The translations under genes were made by a program, and so were the position numbers. The notes under the pieces were generated by a model, which was given only the letters and a program-made list of their open reading frames with translations, had not been told where the DNA came from and made no database searches. Shown here piece by piece: positions 52,521-60,881 of a stretch of DNA of 64,000 nucleotides. The first letter of the stretch is position 1, and each line of letters opens with the position of its first letter. The DNA is taken from positions 110,989 through 174,988 of the forward strand of contig JAPPFJ010000024.1 in NCBI GenBank assembly GCA_028877215.1, read 5' to 3'. The stretch is from Gemmatimonadota bacterium (lineage in GTDB: Bacteria; Latescibacterota; UBA2968; GCA-2709665).

Positions 52521-53597
52521 TCACGATCCGGATTCCTTCCGTTCGTCTCTGCGCATCCGGTCCCGCGCTTTCCTTGAGATGCGGTTCCAGACGCCCGTAA
52601 GCCCCATCGCCTTCTTCATTTCCTTTAACGTCTCATCTGCGACCACCTGGACGCGCTGCGTTCCCTCGTACAGTACCTTTTCCACGTACCCTGAATCCGC
52701 TTCGAATTGCGCCCTTCGCTCCCGGATCGGATCGAGAAAGTCGTTCAGCGCCCGGCTGAGCTTTTCCTTCACCTCCACGTCGCCGACCGTCCCCTCGCGA
52801 TACCTCGACTTCAGGTCAGCCACTTCCGCCTCGTCCGGATTGAACGCGTCGTGGTAGACGAATACGGGGTTCCCTTCCACCCTGCCGGGAATGTCGGCTC
52901 TGATCCGGTTGGGATCGGTAAACATCCCCCGCACCTTCTTCTTCACGGTCTGCGCGTCGTCGGACAGAAAAATCGCATTGTCCAGGCTCTTGCTCATCTT
53001 GGCCTGGCCATCCGAACCCACGAGAACGGGGACTTCGCCGATCAGCGCGTCCGGAATCGGGAAGACCTCCCCGTAGTAGCTGTTGAACCGGCGGACGATT
53101 TCCCGGGTGACCTCCACGTGCGCCAGGTTATCCTTTCCCACGGGAACCAGGTGCGCCCTGGGCGTCAAGATATCCGCCGCCTGCAAAATGGGGTATCCAA
53201 CCAGCCCGAACGGAATCGCCTCTTCATCCAGCCTTGCGGCGCGCGCCATATCCTTGATGCTGGGCAATCGTGCCACCCTCGGCAGCGTCACCAGCATCTC
53301 GAAAAACAGATTCATCTCGTAAACGGCGTGGATAGCGGACTGCAGATAAATGGTCGACCTGGACGGATCGATGCCCACCGCCAGATAGTCCAGCAGCATC
53401 TCCCGCACGTTTTCCCGCAAGGCATGGATGTGCTCCTTCTGCGGCCGCGTCGTGAGCATATGCAGGTCCGCCACCAGGAAAAAGCACTCGTATTCGTCCT
53501 GCAGCCGCACCCGGTTCTTCAACGAGCCGACGTAATGTCCGAGGTGCATCTTCCCCGTGGGCCTGTCGCCCGTGAGTATTCTTTTCCGTTTATCCAT
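52521..53597 (-). CDS. trpS: Tryptophan-tRNA ligase
   Basis: A 358-residue canonical class I TrpRS. LTGDRPTGKMHLGHYVGSL is the HIGH region, YPILQAADILTPRAHLVPVGKDNLAHVEVTREI the tryptophan pocket, and GSDGQAKMSKSLDNAIFLSDD the KMSKS loop; the C-terminal helical domain is complete. GGGGAG precedes the ATG. The gene is preceded by its own promoter, a Trp-Arg-Trp leader peptide and a terminator, and followed by the KMSKS-less paralog. Confidence 0.97.
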   Translation of the reverse strand: MDKRKRILTGDRPTGKMHLGHYVGSLKNRVRLQDEYECFFLVADLHMLTTRPQKEHIHALRENVREMLLDYLAVGIDPSRSTIYLQSAIHAVYEMNLFFEMLVTLPRVARLPSIKDMARAARLDEEAIPFGLVGYPILQAADILTPRAHLVPVGKDNLAHVEVTREIVRRFNSYYGEVFPIPDALIGEVPVLVGSDGQAKMSKSLDNAIFLSDDAQTVKKKVRGMFTDPNRIRADIPGRVEGNPVFVYHDAFNPDEAEVADLKSRYREGTVGDVEVKEKLSRALNDFLDPIRERRAQFEADSGYVEKVLYEGTQRVQVVADETLKEMKKAMGLTGVWNRISRKARDRMRRDERKESGS

Positions 53598-53613
53598 CGC
53601 TACTCCCCCTAAA

Positions 53614-53642
53614 CAAAAATCCCCGCCGTGGACCGGCAGGGA
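53614..53642 (-). terminator. Attenuator terminator of trpS
   Basis: On the minus strand TCCCTGCCG pairs with CGGCGGGGA (nine pairs, one T-G) around GTCCA, then TTTTTG. Its 5' arm and loop (GCCGGT) can alternatively pair with ACCGGC at 53692-53697, the middle segment of the leader, which in turn can pair through GCCGGCT with AGCTGGC at 53718-53724 covering the first Trp codon. These are the 3:4, 2:3 and 1:2 stems of a classical attenuator. It ends 16 bases before the trpS ATG. Confidence 0.88.
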
Positions 53643-53673
53643 CGTTGATCTTAAAAAAAATCGAATCTCAAAT

Positions 53674-53751
53674 TCAGCACGCAGTCAGCCGGCCGGTACG
53701 ATTGAAGTCGTGCCACCGCCAGCTTCCGGAATTTTCGTAGCGCGCCGCCAT
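53674..53751 (-). CDS. Tryptophan leader peptide 1, ahead of trpS
   Basis: A 25-codon ORF, MAARYENSGSWRWHDFNRTGRLTAC, with AGAAGG eight bases before the ATG and two Trp codons separated by one Arg codon. It lies between a good promoter and an intrinsic terminator. Stalling at the Trp codons would block segment 1 and free segment 2 to form the antiterminator, so trpS would rise when charged tRNA-Trp is scarce. Confidence 0.82.
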   Translation of the reverse strand: MAARYENSGSWRWHDFNRTGRLTAC

Positions 53752-53790
53752 TTCTCTTTCCTTCTTATCAGGATTGTGACTGAACGGTCA

Positions 53791-53819
53791 ACGATATCGA
53801 ATTCTCGATGTCCTGTCAA
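53791..53819 (-). promoter_or_regulatory. Sigma70-type promoter of trpS
   Basis: On the minus strand TTGACA, a 17-base spacer and TATCGT, starting transcription near 53784, about 33 bases before the leader peptide ATG. It lies in the gap after hemB, so trpS has its own promoter. Confidence 0.75.
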
Positions 53820-53871
53820 GCGAATTCTGCTTTCTGCGGCTTTTCCAGACGTTATGCGCCCCGTGTAACGG

Positions 53872-54864
53872 CTACGTTGTCTCTCTCAACAAACGCGCCA
53901 TTTCGACGGCAAAGTAGGTCAGGATCATATCCGCGCCCGCCCGTTTGATGGACGTCAGCGTTTCGACCATCGCGCGCTTCTTTTCCACCCAGCCGCGCTC
54001 CGCGGCCGCAAGTACCATCCCGTATTCTCCGGACACGTTGTAGGCCGCGATGGGCGTTTCGAAGCTCTGCCTCGCGCTCGCGATGACGTCCAGGTACGGC
54101 AGTGCGGGTTTGACCATCACCACGTCGGCCCCCTCCTCGATATCCAGCGCAATTTCTCTCATCGCTTCCCGGATATTGGCGGGATCCATCTGGTACGTCT
54201 TCTTGTCCTCGGGGACGCCCCGCGCCTTTACCGGCGCGGACTTGAGCGCTCCACGGAACGGCCCGTAGAAGCATGATGCATACTTGGCGGAATAGGCCAT
54301 GATGCCGACGTTGCTGAACCCATGGTCGTCCAGCGCCACCCGGATGGCGCCAATCCGTCCGTCCATCATGTCAGACGGGGTGACCCAGTCCACGCCCGCC
54401 TCGGCGTGAGACAGAGCCATTCTGCACAGCACCTCAACGCTCTCGTCGTTCGCGACCTCGCCGTCGATCAGCAGGCCGTCGTGTCCGTGCGTGGTATAGG
54501 GATCCAGCGCCACGTCCGTCTGTACGCAGAGGTCTGGAAGCGCCGCCTTCAGCGCACGGACCGCCCTCTGGATCAAACCGTCCTGTGCGTACGCCATCGT
54601 TGCGCGCTCGTCCTTTTCCTCCGAATAGCCGAACAGATTCACCCCGCAGATGCCGAGGCCGTACACCGTCTCGCACTCACGCACGAGTTCGTCGACCGAA
54701 AACCGGAACTGACCGGGCATCGAGTCGATGGGAGCGCGCACGTTGGCGCCTTCCGTCACGAACATGGGATAGATCAGGTCCCCCACGTTCAGCACGGTCT
54801 CCCTCGTCAGCGTTCTTACGGGTTCCGTACGCCTCAACCGCCGGGGCCGGTAGGTCAGTTCCAT
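53872..54864 (-). CDS. hemB: Porphobilinogen synthase (delta-aminolevulinic acid dehydratase)
   Basis: A 330-residue enzyme that joins two 5-aminolevulinate molecules to make porphobilinogen in haem synthesis. The two active-site lysines are in MAYSAKYASCFYGPFR and VMVKPALPYLD. The metal-site segment reads TDVALDPYTTHGHDG: aspartate and alanine take the place of the three zinc cysteines, so this is the magnesium-type or non-zinc form. A promoter lies upstream at 54980-55007. It is followed by the trpS region on the same strand. Confidence 0.96.
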   Translation of the reverse strand: MELTYRPRRLRRTEPVRTLTRETVLNVGDLIYPMFVTEGANVRAPIDSMPGQFRFSVDELVRECETVYGLGICGVNLFGYSEEKDERATMAYAQDGLIQRAVRALKAALPDLCVQTDVALDPYTTHGHDGLLIDGEVANDESVEVLCRMALSHAEAGVDWVTPSDMMDGRIGAIRVALDDHGFSNVGIMAYSAKYASCFYGPFRGALKSAPVKARGVPEDKKTYQMDPANIREAMREIALDIEEGADVVMVKPALPYLDVIASARQSFETPIAAYNVSGEYGMVLAAAERGWVEKKRAMVETLTSIKRAGADMILTYFAVEMARLLRETT

Positions 54865-54979
54865 ATTGTCATCCTTCGCTTCACAGCTGCGACCTCTGGA
54901 CAGTCAGACGGCATCGTCGTCAGCCCACGTCGAATGTCCTGCAAAATGCGGAGCGCGATGCCAATCCACGCACATTCAG

Positions 54980-55007
54980 AATGTACTCTCGCAGGTGCTG
55001 ATGTCAA
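54980..55007 (-). promoter_or_regulatory. Probable promoter of hemB
   Basis: On the minus strand TTGACA, a 16-base spacer and TACATT, giving a leader of about 110 bases before hemB. Spacing is one base short of ideal and -10 matches at four of six positions. Confidence 0.5.
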
Positions 55008-55021
55008 CCTCCGCGTTCAAG

Positions 55022-55108
55022 CCGGGCTTGGCGACCTCCTGGCCTGAAAGGGCCCAGCGGAGGCAGGTTTGAAAGCTGCCCGGGCGGTTGGCGTAACCGG
55101 ACCGCCCG
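55022..55108. other. Structured non-coding block upstream of hemB
   Basis: Two adjoining foldable units. In the first, CCGGGC (55022-55027) pairs with GCCCGG (55078-55083), enclosing CCTCC/GGAGG and GGCC/GGCC. In the second, CGGGCGGT (55081-55088) pairs with ACCGCCCG (55101-55108), with GGTT/AACC continuing inside. The two share GCCCGG bases, so they are mutually exclusive. It lies beyond the hemB promoter. It could be a small RNA, a terminator region or a repeat. The remaining gap (54865-55417) holds no gene I can support. Confidence 0.45.
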
Positions 55109-55417
55109 GATACATATCAGTCAGTCTGTTTTCAATATTTCCAGGGTAGTAATTTAAACTCTTGTCAGGGTGGAAATTAAATGTGATCTTGGGAGTGGTA
55201 CCAGGAGGCATTCATGATTATTGCTTTCTTCGGGTTCGCATTCACCGACTTCACGTGAGATCTGAACGTCAGTCGTTGTTCTGGCCTGGAGGGTTGCAGA
55301 ATGCATTACCATGCTCACGAACGATAAGCGTCGGGCGGTACGTGATTTTATCGCCGGGACGGTTGCGGTGTGGACGGACATCGAGGGACAGGTTCACTTC
55401 CGAAGGACAATTAACTT

Positions 55418-56011
55418 ATGATTATCTTGTACTTACTCTTGATTTTCATCGACAATGCCGCGCTGAGCCAGCCTTTGGAGAAGGGCTGGTATATCAGCTA
55501 TGAACACTCTCCATTCGATGAGGTTAAGACGTTAATAAAGCGAGGCACAATAAACCCGAAACATCGCTATTGGTACGCGGAGCCAGCTTCGGATGATTCG
55601 CTGTACTGTCTCTTACTGATCTCACAGAAATCAGTTGTCATTGAATATCCGGGCGATCGATTCTCCAAAATGCACGGCGCGGCCGAATTTAACGAAGATG
55701 TCGTCATACGTCTCATTTCTGTTAAAGACAGTTCAGAAGCGATGGGTGTATTCAAGGATGCGTTTGTTGAAGTATACAAGGGCCGTAATCTGCTGATATA
55801 TCGCGTCAAGACCTTTCGCCCCATATTGTGGAAAATGTACCAGGAAGTATTTCAAACACTATTTGTACATCTGCAAGATTTACCAGAGAGGAAGGCCGGA
55901 CGACATCCGTCTGAAGTTACAGAAAACCTCAATGAGTGGAGGTTTAAATTCGATCTGACGGGTTCGGAGGCAGCATTGAAAGTGTTTTACAGAGACGACG
56001 ACGAGGAGTGA
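55418..56011 (+). CDS. Hypothetical exported protein
   Basis: A 197-residue protein with a short hydrophobic N-terminus (MIILYLLLIFIDNAALSQ) that looks like a signal peptide, then a mixed alpha/beta soluble part with no motif I recognise. AAGGA lies about ten bases before the ATG. The gene is markedly more AT-rich than its neighbours, suggesting acquisition from elsewhere. It is followed after 187 bases by the heparinase-like gene, but the composition difference argues against a long-standing operon. Confidence 0.5.
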   Translation: MIILYLLLIFIDNAALSQPLEKGWYISYEHSPFDEVKTLIKRGTINPKHRYWYAEPASDDSLYCLLLISQKSVVIEYPGDRFSKMHGAAEFNEDVVIRLISVKDSSEAMGVFKDAFVEVYKGRNLLIYRVKTFRPILWKMYQEVFQTLFVHLQDLPERKAGRHPSEVTENLNEWRFKFDLTGSEAALKVFYRDDDEE

Positions 56012-56198
56012 GAGCAATCCTCGGATCAAAGCTGGAAAATTCGGTCCTGACGGGCACGCCGGCAGATTCATTTGACTCAGTACGGTTGGAGTACCAGAAA
56101 GCAAAAGAAAAATGGGATCAATTCAGGGCGACCGCCAGATGGAGCGATAGAGAAAACCTTGAAGCGGATTCGAATCCGCGCTCGAAAAGGGACCATCC

Positions 56199-58526
56199 AT
56201 GGACCTCGCGAAGCTTAAGGACGATTCGATAATCTCGGAACAGCTTCTTGTGGAATCCGAGCACGAAGAAAACGTTGATCTATCCGTTGACGCCGGGGAC
56301 TGGCGGCGGGTAAACGAAGTTCGCGCTGAGGTGTATCTGCCTCCCGGCGCGAACGGCCTGCTCTGGTGCCGGTTGACGTCGGGCCATCGCACCGAGGGCA
56401 TGAGCGAAGACGACGGCTATCTGTTCCACGCCATCGTCTCCCCGCGAGGCGGGAACATCTGGGAGGGCTGGCGGGAATTCCGTTGTCCCGCGGAGTGTTT
56501 CTACACGCAGGGGATTCCATCGGGATGGGAACAGACGCGATCGGCAACGCTGACCGGCCCGCAGGGCAGCCGGTTTCGCAACATTCGCCTGGTAGAAAGA
56601 GACGTAACGCCCGGTCCGCGTATGACGGACGAAGCCTTCATCGCCGCACTGGACCCGGACCACCCCGGCCTGAAAATGCTGAAGGACGCGCCGGACGGAT
56701 CCCTTCTGACGGAAGTCGCGAGATATTTCAGGTCCAGCGGCTTCGATCGGGAACTGGTCCCGAGCGAACAGGAGCCGAATGCCGATCCCGATCAGGCCGA
56801 CCGGGTCCTGAAAGGCAGGGTCCTGGGGCAGGACTGGTCGGCGGCTATCGACTGGGAGGCCAATCCAACGGGCTATATCGAATGGACGCTCGCCATCCAC
56901 TATCTCCTGTTCCTGAGGCCCGCGATCGACGCGTTTTGGGAAACGGGAGACGCGAAATACGCGAAGGGTATCGAGCGATACATCTCGGACTGGATGCGGC
57001 GCTGCCCGGTACCCTACGGCGTCCGCGCCGGAGGATACCCGTGGGGCCATTCGCTGGTGGTGGCCATCCGGCCATTCAGCACGCTCGTGGACGTCTTCCG
57101 CGTCCTCTGCGCGTGTCCGGAGACCGATGACGCCACGATCATCGACATGCTCAAGTCCATCTACGAACACCAGGCCTGTCTGCTGCGTTTCCAGTCCTTC
57201 CCGCCCTCGAACAAGACCATTGCCGAGGCACGGACCATTGCCGCGCTGGGCTGCGCTTTCCCCGAATTCAGAGACGCCGCAGGCTGGCGGGAAGAAGGCT
57301 ATCGCCGGCTGCTGGACGATATGCGCGTGCAGGTTATGCCGGACGGGGCGTCGTATGAACTCACGCCCGGTTACCAGATGAGCATTGCCACGTGGTTCCT
57401 CGAGTCGTTTCAGGTTGCGCGAAAGTTCAACCATCGGATCGACCCCGAACTGGAGGCCAGCATTCGATCGATGTTCGACTGGTGCGTGGCCATCACCCGC
57501 CCGGACTTCACCCGTCCCTCCGTTTCCGACGCCGGCAGTATGGACTCGAGATACGACGATTCCCTGGCGCACCCGGGACGCGTCCTCGACAATCCCGCCG
57601 CGGTGTGGGTGGGCACCGGGGGCCGCGAAGGCACCCCGCCGGACTATCGCTCGATCGCTCTGCGCGACTCTGGCTATTTCATCATGCGCAGCGGCTGGGA
57701 CCGGGACGCGCGATATCTCTTTTTCGAGGGGGGCCCTTACGGCCGCTGGCACCAGCACGAAGACAAACTCAGCCTCGAAGTATACGCCTATGGGACGCCC
57801 TTTATCGTGGATCCCGGCATCACGTCGTACTACACCAACCCCTGGACCCGGTTCTATACGACCACGCAGGCCCACAATACCGTCCTTGTGGACGGCCGGC
57901 CGCAAGCCCGGGGCCGCAATCAGACCATCGAACAATGGACCCGTTCCGCCCGCGATTCGACATTCTGGCGTTCGGATGACGATTCCGACGTTGCCGCAGC
58001 GAGTTACGACGCGCCCTACTCGGATCTGGATGCTGCGGTCCGGCATCGCCGCGCTGTGATTTTCGTCAAACCGGACTATTTCATGGTTTTCGATGAACTG
58101 ACGGGCGAGGGCAGCCATACGTACGAGGCATTGTTCCACTTCATGCCGTTTCGTCTGCTGACAGATTCCGAAACCGGCGCCGTCCGCACCGGGCGTATGG
58201 ATGCACCCAACCTGGAATTGATTCCACTGACCCGGATGACGCCCCGGCTGGTCTGCGGCCAAAACGACCCGGTACAGGGCTGGCTGGCGGTTAGCGGGCA
58301 GGACGTGCCGGCGCCGGTGGCCATATACAGAAGAAGGACGCGGCTCCCGTTCCGGACAGGGTACGTGATATATCCCTTCGGCACGGACCGCGTCACCGCA
58401 GGAATCACGACAGAAACCGTACGGCGCGCGAACGTGTGGTCCGTCAACGTCGACCACGCCGACGGAAGGCGGGACCGCGTGCGAATGGACTGGGATGACG
58501 AGGCAGGACCGGCGTTATTGCGGTGA
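56199..58526 (+). CDS. Heparinase II/III-like polysaccharide lyase
   Basis: A 775-residue protein. Residues about 230-440 form the all-helical toroid region (NKTIAEARTIAALG and SYELTPGYQMSIATWFLESF with the probable catalytic Tyr), and about 490-770 the beta-sheet domain with YGRWHQHEDKLSLEVYAYGTPFIVDPG and QAHNTVLVDGRPQ, the heparinase II/III-type His motif and neighbour. Such enzymes cleave uronic-acid polysaccharides by beta-elimination. No signal peptide is visible, unlike most family members. AAGGGA precedes the ATG. It is convergent with an SSS symporter that may import the products. Confidence 0.85.
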   Translation: MDLAKLKDDSIISEQLLVESEHEENVDLSVDAGDWRRVNEVRAEVYLPPGANGLLWCRLTSGHRTEGMSEDDGYLFHAIVSPRGGNIWEGWREFRCPAECFYTQGIPSGWEQTRSATLTGPQGSRFRNIRLVERDVTPGPRMTDEAFIAALDPDHPGLKMLKDAPDGSLLTEVARYFRSSGFDRELVPSEQEPNADPDQADRVLKGRVLGQDWSAAIDWEANPTGYIEWTLAIHYLLFLRPAIDAFWETGDAKYAKGIERYISDWMRRCPVPYGVRAGGYPWGHSLVVAIRPFSTLVDVFRVLCACPETDDATIIDMLKSIYEHQACLLRFQSFPPSNKTIAEARTIAALGCAFPEFRDAAGWREEGYRRLLDDMRVQVMPDGASYELTPGYQMSIATWFLESFQVARKFNHRIDPELEASIRSMFDWCVAITRPDFTRPSVSDAGSMDSRYDDSLAHPGRVLDNPAAVWVGTGGREGTPPDYRSIALRDSGYFIMRSGWDRDARYLFFEGGPYGRWHQHEDKLSLEVYAYGTPFIVDPGITSYYTNPWTRFYTTTQAHNTVLVDGRPQARGRNQTIEQWTRSARDSTFWRSDDDSDVAAASYDAPYSDLDAAVRHRRAVIFVKPDYFMVFDELTGEGSHTYEALFHFMPFRLLTDSETGAVRTGRMDAPNLELIPLTRMTPRLVCGQNDPVQGWLAVSGQDVPAPVAIYRRRTRLPFRTGYVIYPFGTDRVTAGITTETVRRANVWSVNVDHADGRRDRVRMDWDDEAGPALLR

Positions 58527-58557
58527 CATTTTTCACGTCAACGGGTTCAGAAAGCCG

Positions 58558-58593
58558 AAAAGGACGGGTACCATACGGTGTACCCGTCCTTTT
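58558..58593. terminator. Bidirectional intrinsic terminator
   Basis: AAAAGGACGGGTAC pairs perfectly with GTACCCGTCCTTTT (14 base pairs, eight-base loop). It lies between the convergent heparinase-like and symporter genes and can stop transcription from both sides. Confidence 0.92.
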
Positions 58594-58614
58594 CCATAGT
58601 GACATCGTCGCAGA

Positions 58615-60576
58615 TCAGTTCGCGTTGACTGCCTCAGCCAGATGCGCCTTTCGCGCCTCCTCCACCCGCTCGGGTGGAACGGGCCTGGAAAGCCCCACGT
58701 AAAATGCAAGGTACCACATGACGAAGATGCCGTAGGCAAGCATCAACAACTGCCATACCCAAAGAGAGGGGAGCCCGAATGGTCCCCAGGTCGCGGGAAG
58801 GTTGGGGTCGCCGAACAGCGTATTGCCGACCACGGCAAAGGGCCCGAAGCCCACGAGGAACCAGACCGCGGTGAAAAGCCATGCCAGAGGTACATGCCTG
58901 CGCCGCTCCTGCGAAATCCCCGAGACCGCCTGGACGAAGCGGTGATGGCTCGCTTTCCTGTCCCGCTCATCCCCTGCGTCCGGCCGCAGATACGACACAA
59001 GAACGGCAACCAGCATATTGAAGAAAATGCCCCAGCCCGCGCTGTGAATCGTCAGTGGGTACGCGCCCCAGGGCGTGTCGCTGATTGTGGAAGCGATGCG
59101 GTCTGGCATGAACAGCTTCACAAATCCCATGATCACGGGAAGCGCCTCGCTGACCGTGCGGTCCGTAAGCGTAACCGCTGCCAGTCCCGCCACCAGACCC
59201 CAAACCACGCCCCTTCTGGTGAAGAATCGGAAATAACAGAGCCCCATCAATGCCGGATACATCTGAAACCCGTAGGCCACGGCGAGTCCGCCCAGCATCA
59301 CGATGGCCTGCGTCGATTTGGCGGCCACAATCAGCGCGGCAAGCGTTACCAGTATCACGAAAATCCGGCCGTAGAGCTTCTGCGTGCTGTCCGAAGCGTC
59401 GGGGGAAACATAACGCCGATAGAGGTCCCGGGTCACCATTCCGCTGAACGTGGACATGTACGCCGCCCCGGTACTCTGCATGGCCCCAAGCGCGCACACG
59501 GCAAGCAGTCCCACCAGCCACGGATAGCTGTCCGCCAGCAGGTCGATCAACCGCGGCACCAGTTCCGGCCGGGTCACCTTTTCGAAGACGCCATTGGCCA
59601 GCAGCACGTTGCCGCCCAGTCCCTGAAAGATGGTAAAGGTAAACAGGATAATTCCGATGATCACCGAGGACGCCACCACCTGCTGCCATCGAAAGGGCTC
59701 GCTGGTACGGTTGGAAAACGCCCACATTGAAAAGGCGGGCGAAGACTGGATGCCCATCAGCGCGAACATATACGTCATACACATCATTCCGGTCCAGACG
59801 CCTCCAACCGCTTTCGACCCCTCGGAAACAACCTGAATCGAGCCGGGCAACGCCACGTAGTGGGAATGCCCCGCAGGCGTCAGTCCCTTTCCGGACGCCA
59901 AGTCCTGGCGAACAAGATTGCCGATGCCCTCCGTGAAAGCCGTCCATCCACCGGAAAATTGAATCGCGACGATGCCCAGGGCCACGATCCCGACCGCAAG
60001 GAGAATGCACTGCGCGCAGTCCACGTAAGCCACAGACCGAAGCCCGCCGGCAGCCACGTAGATCATCACGATGGCGGACAGCGCGAACATACCCACTTCC
60101 ACGCTCAGTAAATTGTCGGATAGTACGTTGAACAGGAACCCCGAGGCCCGAAGCTGGACGCCCAGATACGGCACGCTGAAGAGAAACGCAACCAGCACGG
60201 TCAGCAGCCGGATTGTATCGCCGCCGTAGTAATGGGAATACATCTCGCCGGGCGTGATATGCTGAAACGCCCGTCCGATGAGCCATTGCCGCCTGAGGAA
60301 GAGTACTCCGGTAAACGGAATCGTCAGCGCATAGAAGGAAGCGAACGCATAAGGAAGCCCTGCCTCCAGAATGAGACCCGGATGACCCACGAAGGTCCAG
60401 CCCGAAAAACTGGTGGCCGTGGCGGCGAGTACGAAAACCCAGATTCCAATGCTCCGGCCGGCCACGAAATAATCCGCCGACGTGCGCGACCGCAGGGCCC
60501 CGCGGAACCCCCAGAAAAGGCAATAGGCCCAGTACAGGCCCACGAATATCAGTAACCAGATGAGCTTGGCTTCCAA
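58615..60576 (-). CDS. Sodium:solute symporter family protein
   Basis: A 653-residue membrane transporter of the SSS (SLC5) family. It shows the N-terminal RTSADYFVAGRSIGIWVFVLAATATSFSGWTFVGHPGLILEAGLPYAF segment (sodium site helix), then about 13-14 further hydrophobic segments and AVCALGAMQSTGAAYMSTFSGMVTRDLYRRY. There is no ATG at the proper place; a TTG at 60576 with GGGAGG upstream is the likely start. The track extension of 69 residues is not protein-like. Substrate unknown; the neighbour suggests a sugar acid or oligosaccharide product. Confidence 0.87.
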   Translation of the reverse strand: MEAKLIWLLIFVGLYWAYCLFWGFRGALRSRTSADYFVAGRSIGIWVFVLAATATSFSGWTFVGHPGLILEAGLPYAFASFYALTIPFTGVLFLRRQWLIGRAFQHITPGEMYSHYYGGDTIRLLTVLVAFLFSVPYLGVQLRASGFLFNVLSDNLLSVEVGMFALSAIVMIYVAAGGLRSVAYVDCAQCILLAVGIVALGIVAIQFSGGWTAFTEGIGNLVRQDLASGKGLTPAGHSHYVALPGSIQVVSEGSKAVGGVWTGMMCMTYMFALMGIQSSPAFSMWAFSNRTSEPFRWQQVVASSVIIGIILFTFTIFQGLGGNVLLANGVFEKVTRPELVPRLIDLLADSYPWLVGLLAVCALGAMQSTGAAYMSTFSGMVTRDLYRRYVSPDASDSTQKLYGRIFVILVTLAALIVAAKSTQAIVMLGGLAVAYGFQMYPALMGLCYFRFFTRRGVVWGLVAGLAAVTLTDRTVSEALPVIMGFVKLFMPDRIASTISDTPWGAYPLTIHSAGWGIFFNMLVAVLVSYLRPDAGDERDRKASHHRFVQAVSGISQERRRHVPLAWLFTAVWFLVGFGPFAVVGNTLFGDPNLPATWGPFGLPSLWVWQLLMLAYGIFVMWYLAFYVGLSRPVPPERVEEARKAHLAEAVNAN

Positions 60577-60881
60577 AACGTCCGACCCTCCCGCCGAAAT
60601 GTAAAAATACGAAGAGTTGGCCCGGCAAGGTATGAAGAAAAACCCTGATCCGCAACGTTTAATTGATGGAATACGACTTGCCGGAACAGATTCCGGAGGA
60701 CGGTTCCCGGGACCTCGAATCCGATTTTTGATTTGACAAGATGGGCAGATTTTCGTATGGAAAGTTGCGGTCTCGCATTGCATTGCCGCCGGGACTGTTC
60801 AATCGCGAAGCACGACTGGACGTTCAGCAAACGGTGTGGCGCGGCCTGATGCGCCGGGCCGATTGGCTTTGGTTCGCCTGC
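60577..60881. promoter_or_regulatory. Divergent intergenic region with a promoter for the efflux operon
   Basis: TTGACA at 60733-60738, a 17-base spacer and TATGGA at 60756-60761 on the plus strand would give a leader of about 115 bases before the efflux operon. The -10 box is poor. No clear promoter for the symporter is seen, and no gene is supported here. Confidence 0.45.

Noticed and set aside
56164-56179. GCGGATTCGAATCCGC, resembling a tRNA T-arm
   Set aside because: No acceptor, D or anticodon stems can be built around it; it is a perfect palindrome that mimics a T-arm by chance, or at most a relic.
56280-58457. 725-residue minus-strand ORF opposite the heparinase-like gene
   Set aside because: Long but a shadow: the plus-strand frame has clear lyase motifs and a ribosome binding site, while this frame has Arg/Gly/Val-rich sequence without motifs.
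60577-60783. 69-residue N-terminal extension of the symporter in the ORF track
   Set aside because: Sequence is not protein-like and lacks a ribosome binding site; the TTG at 60576 has GGGAGG upstream and gives the normal family N-terminus.
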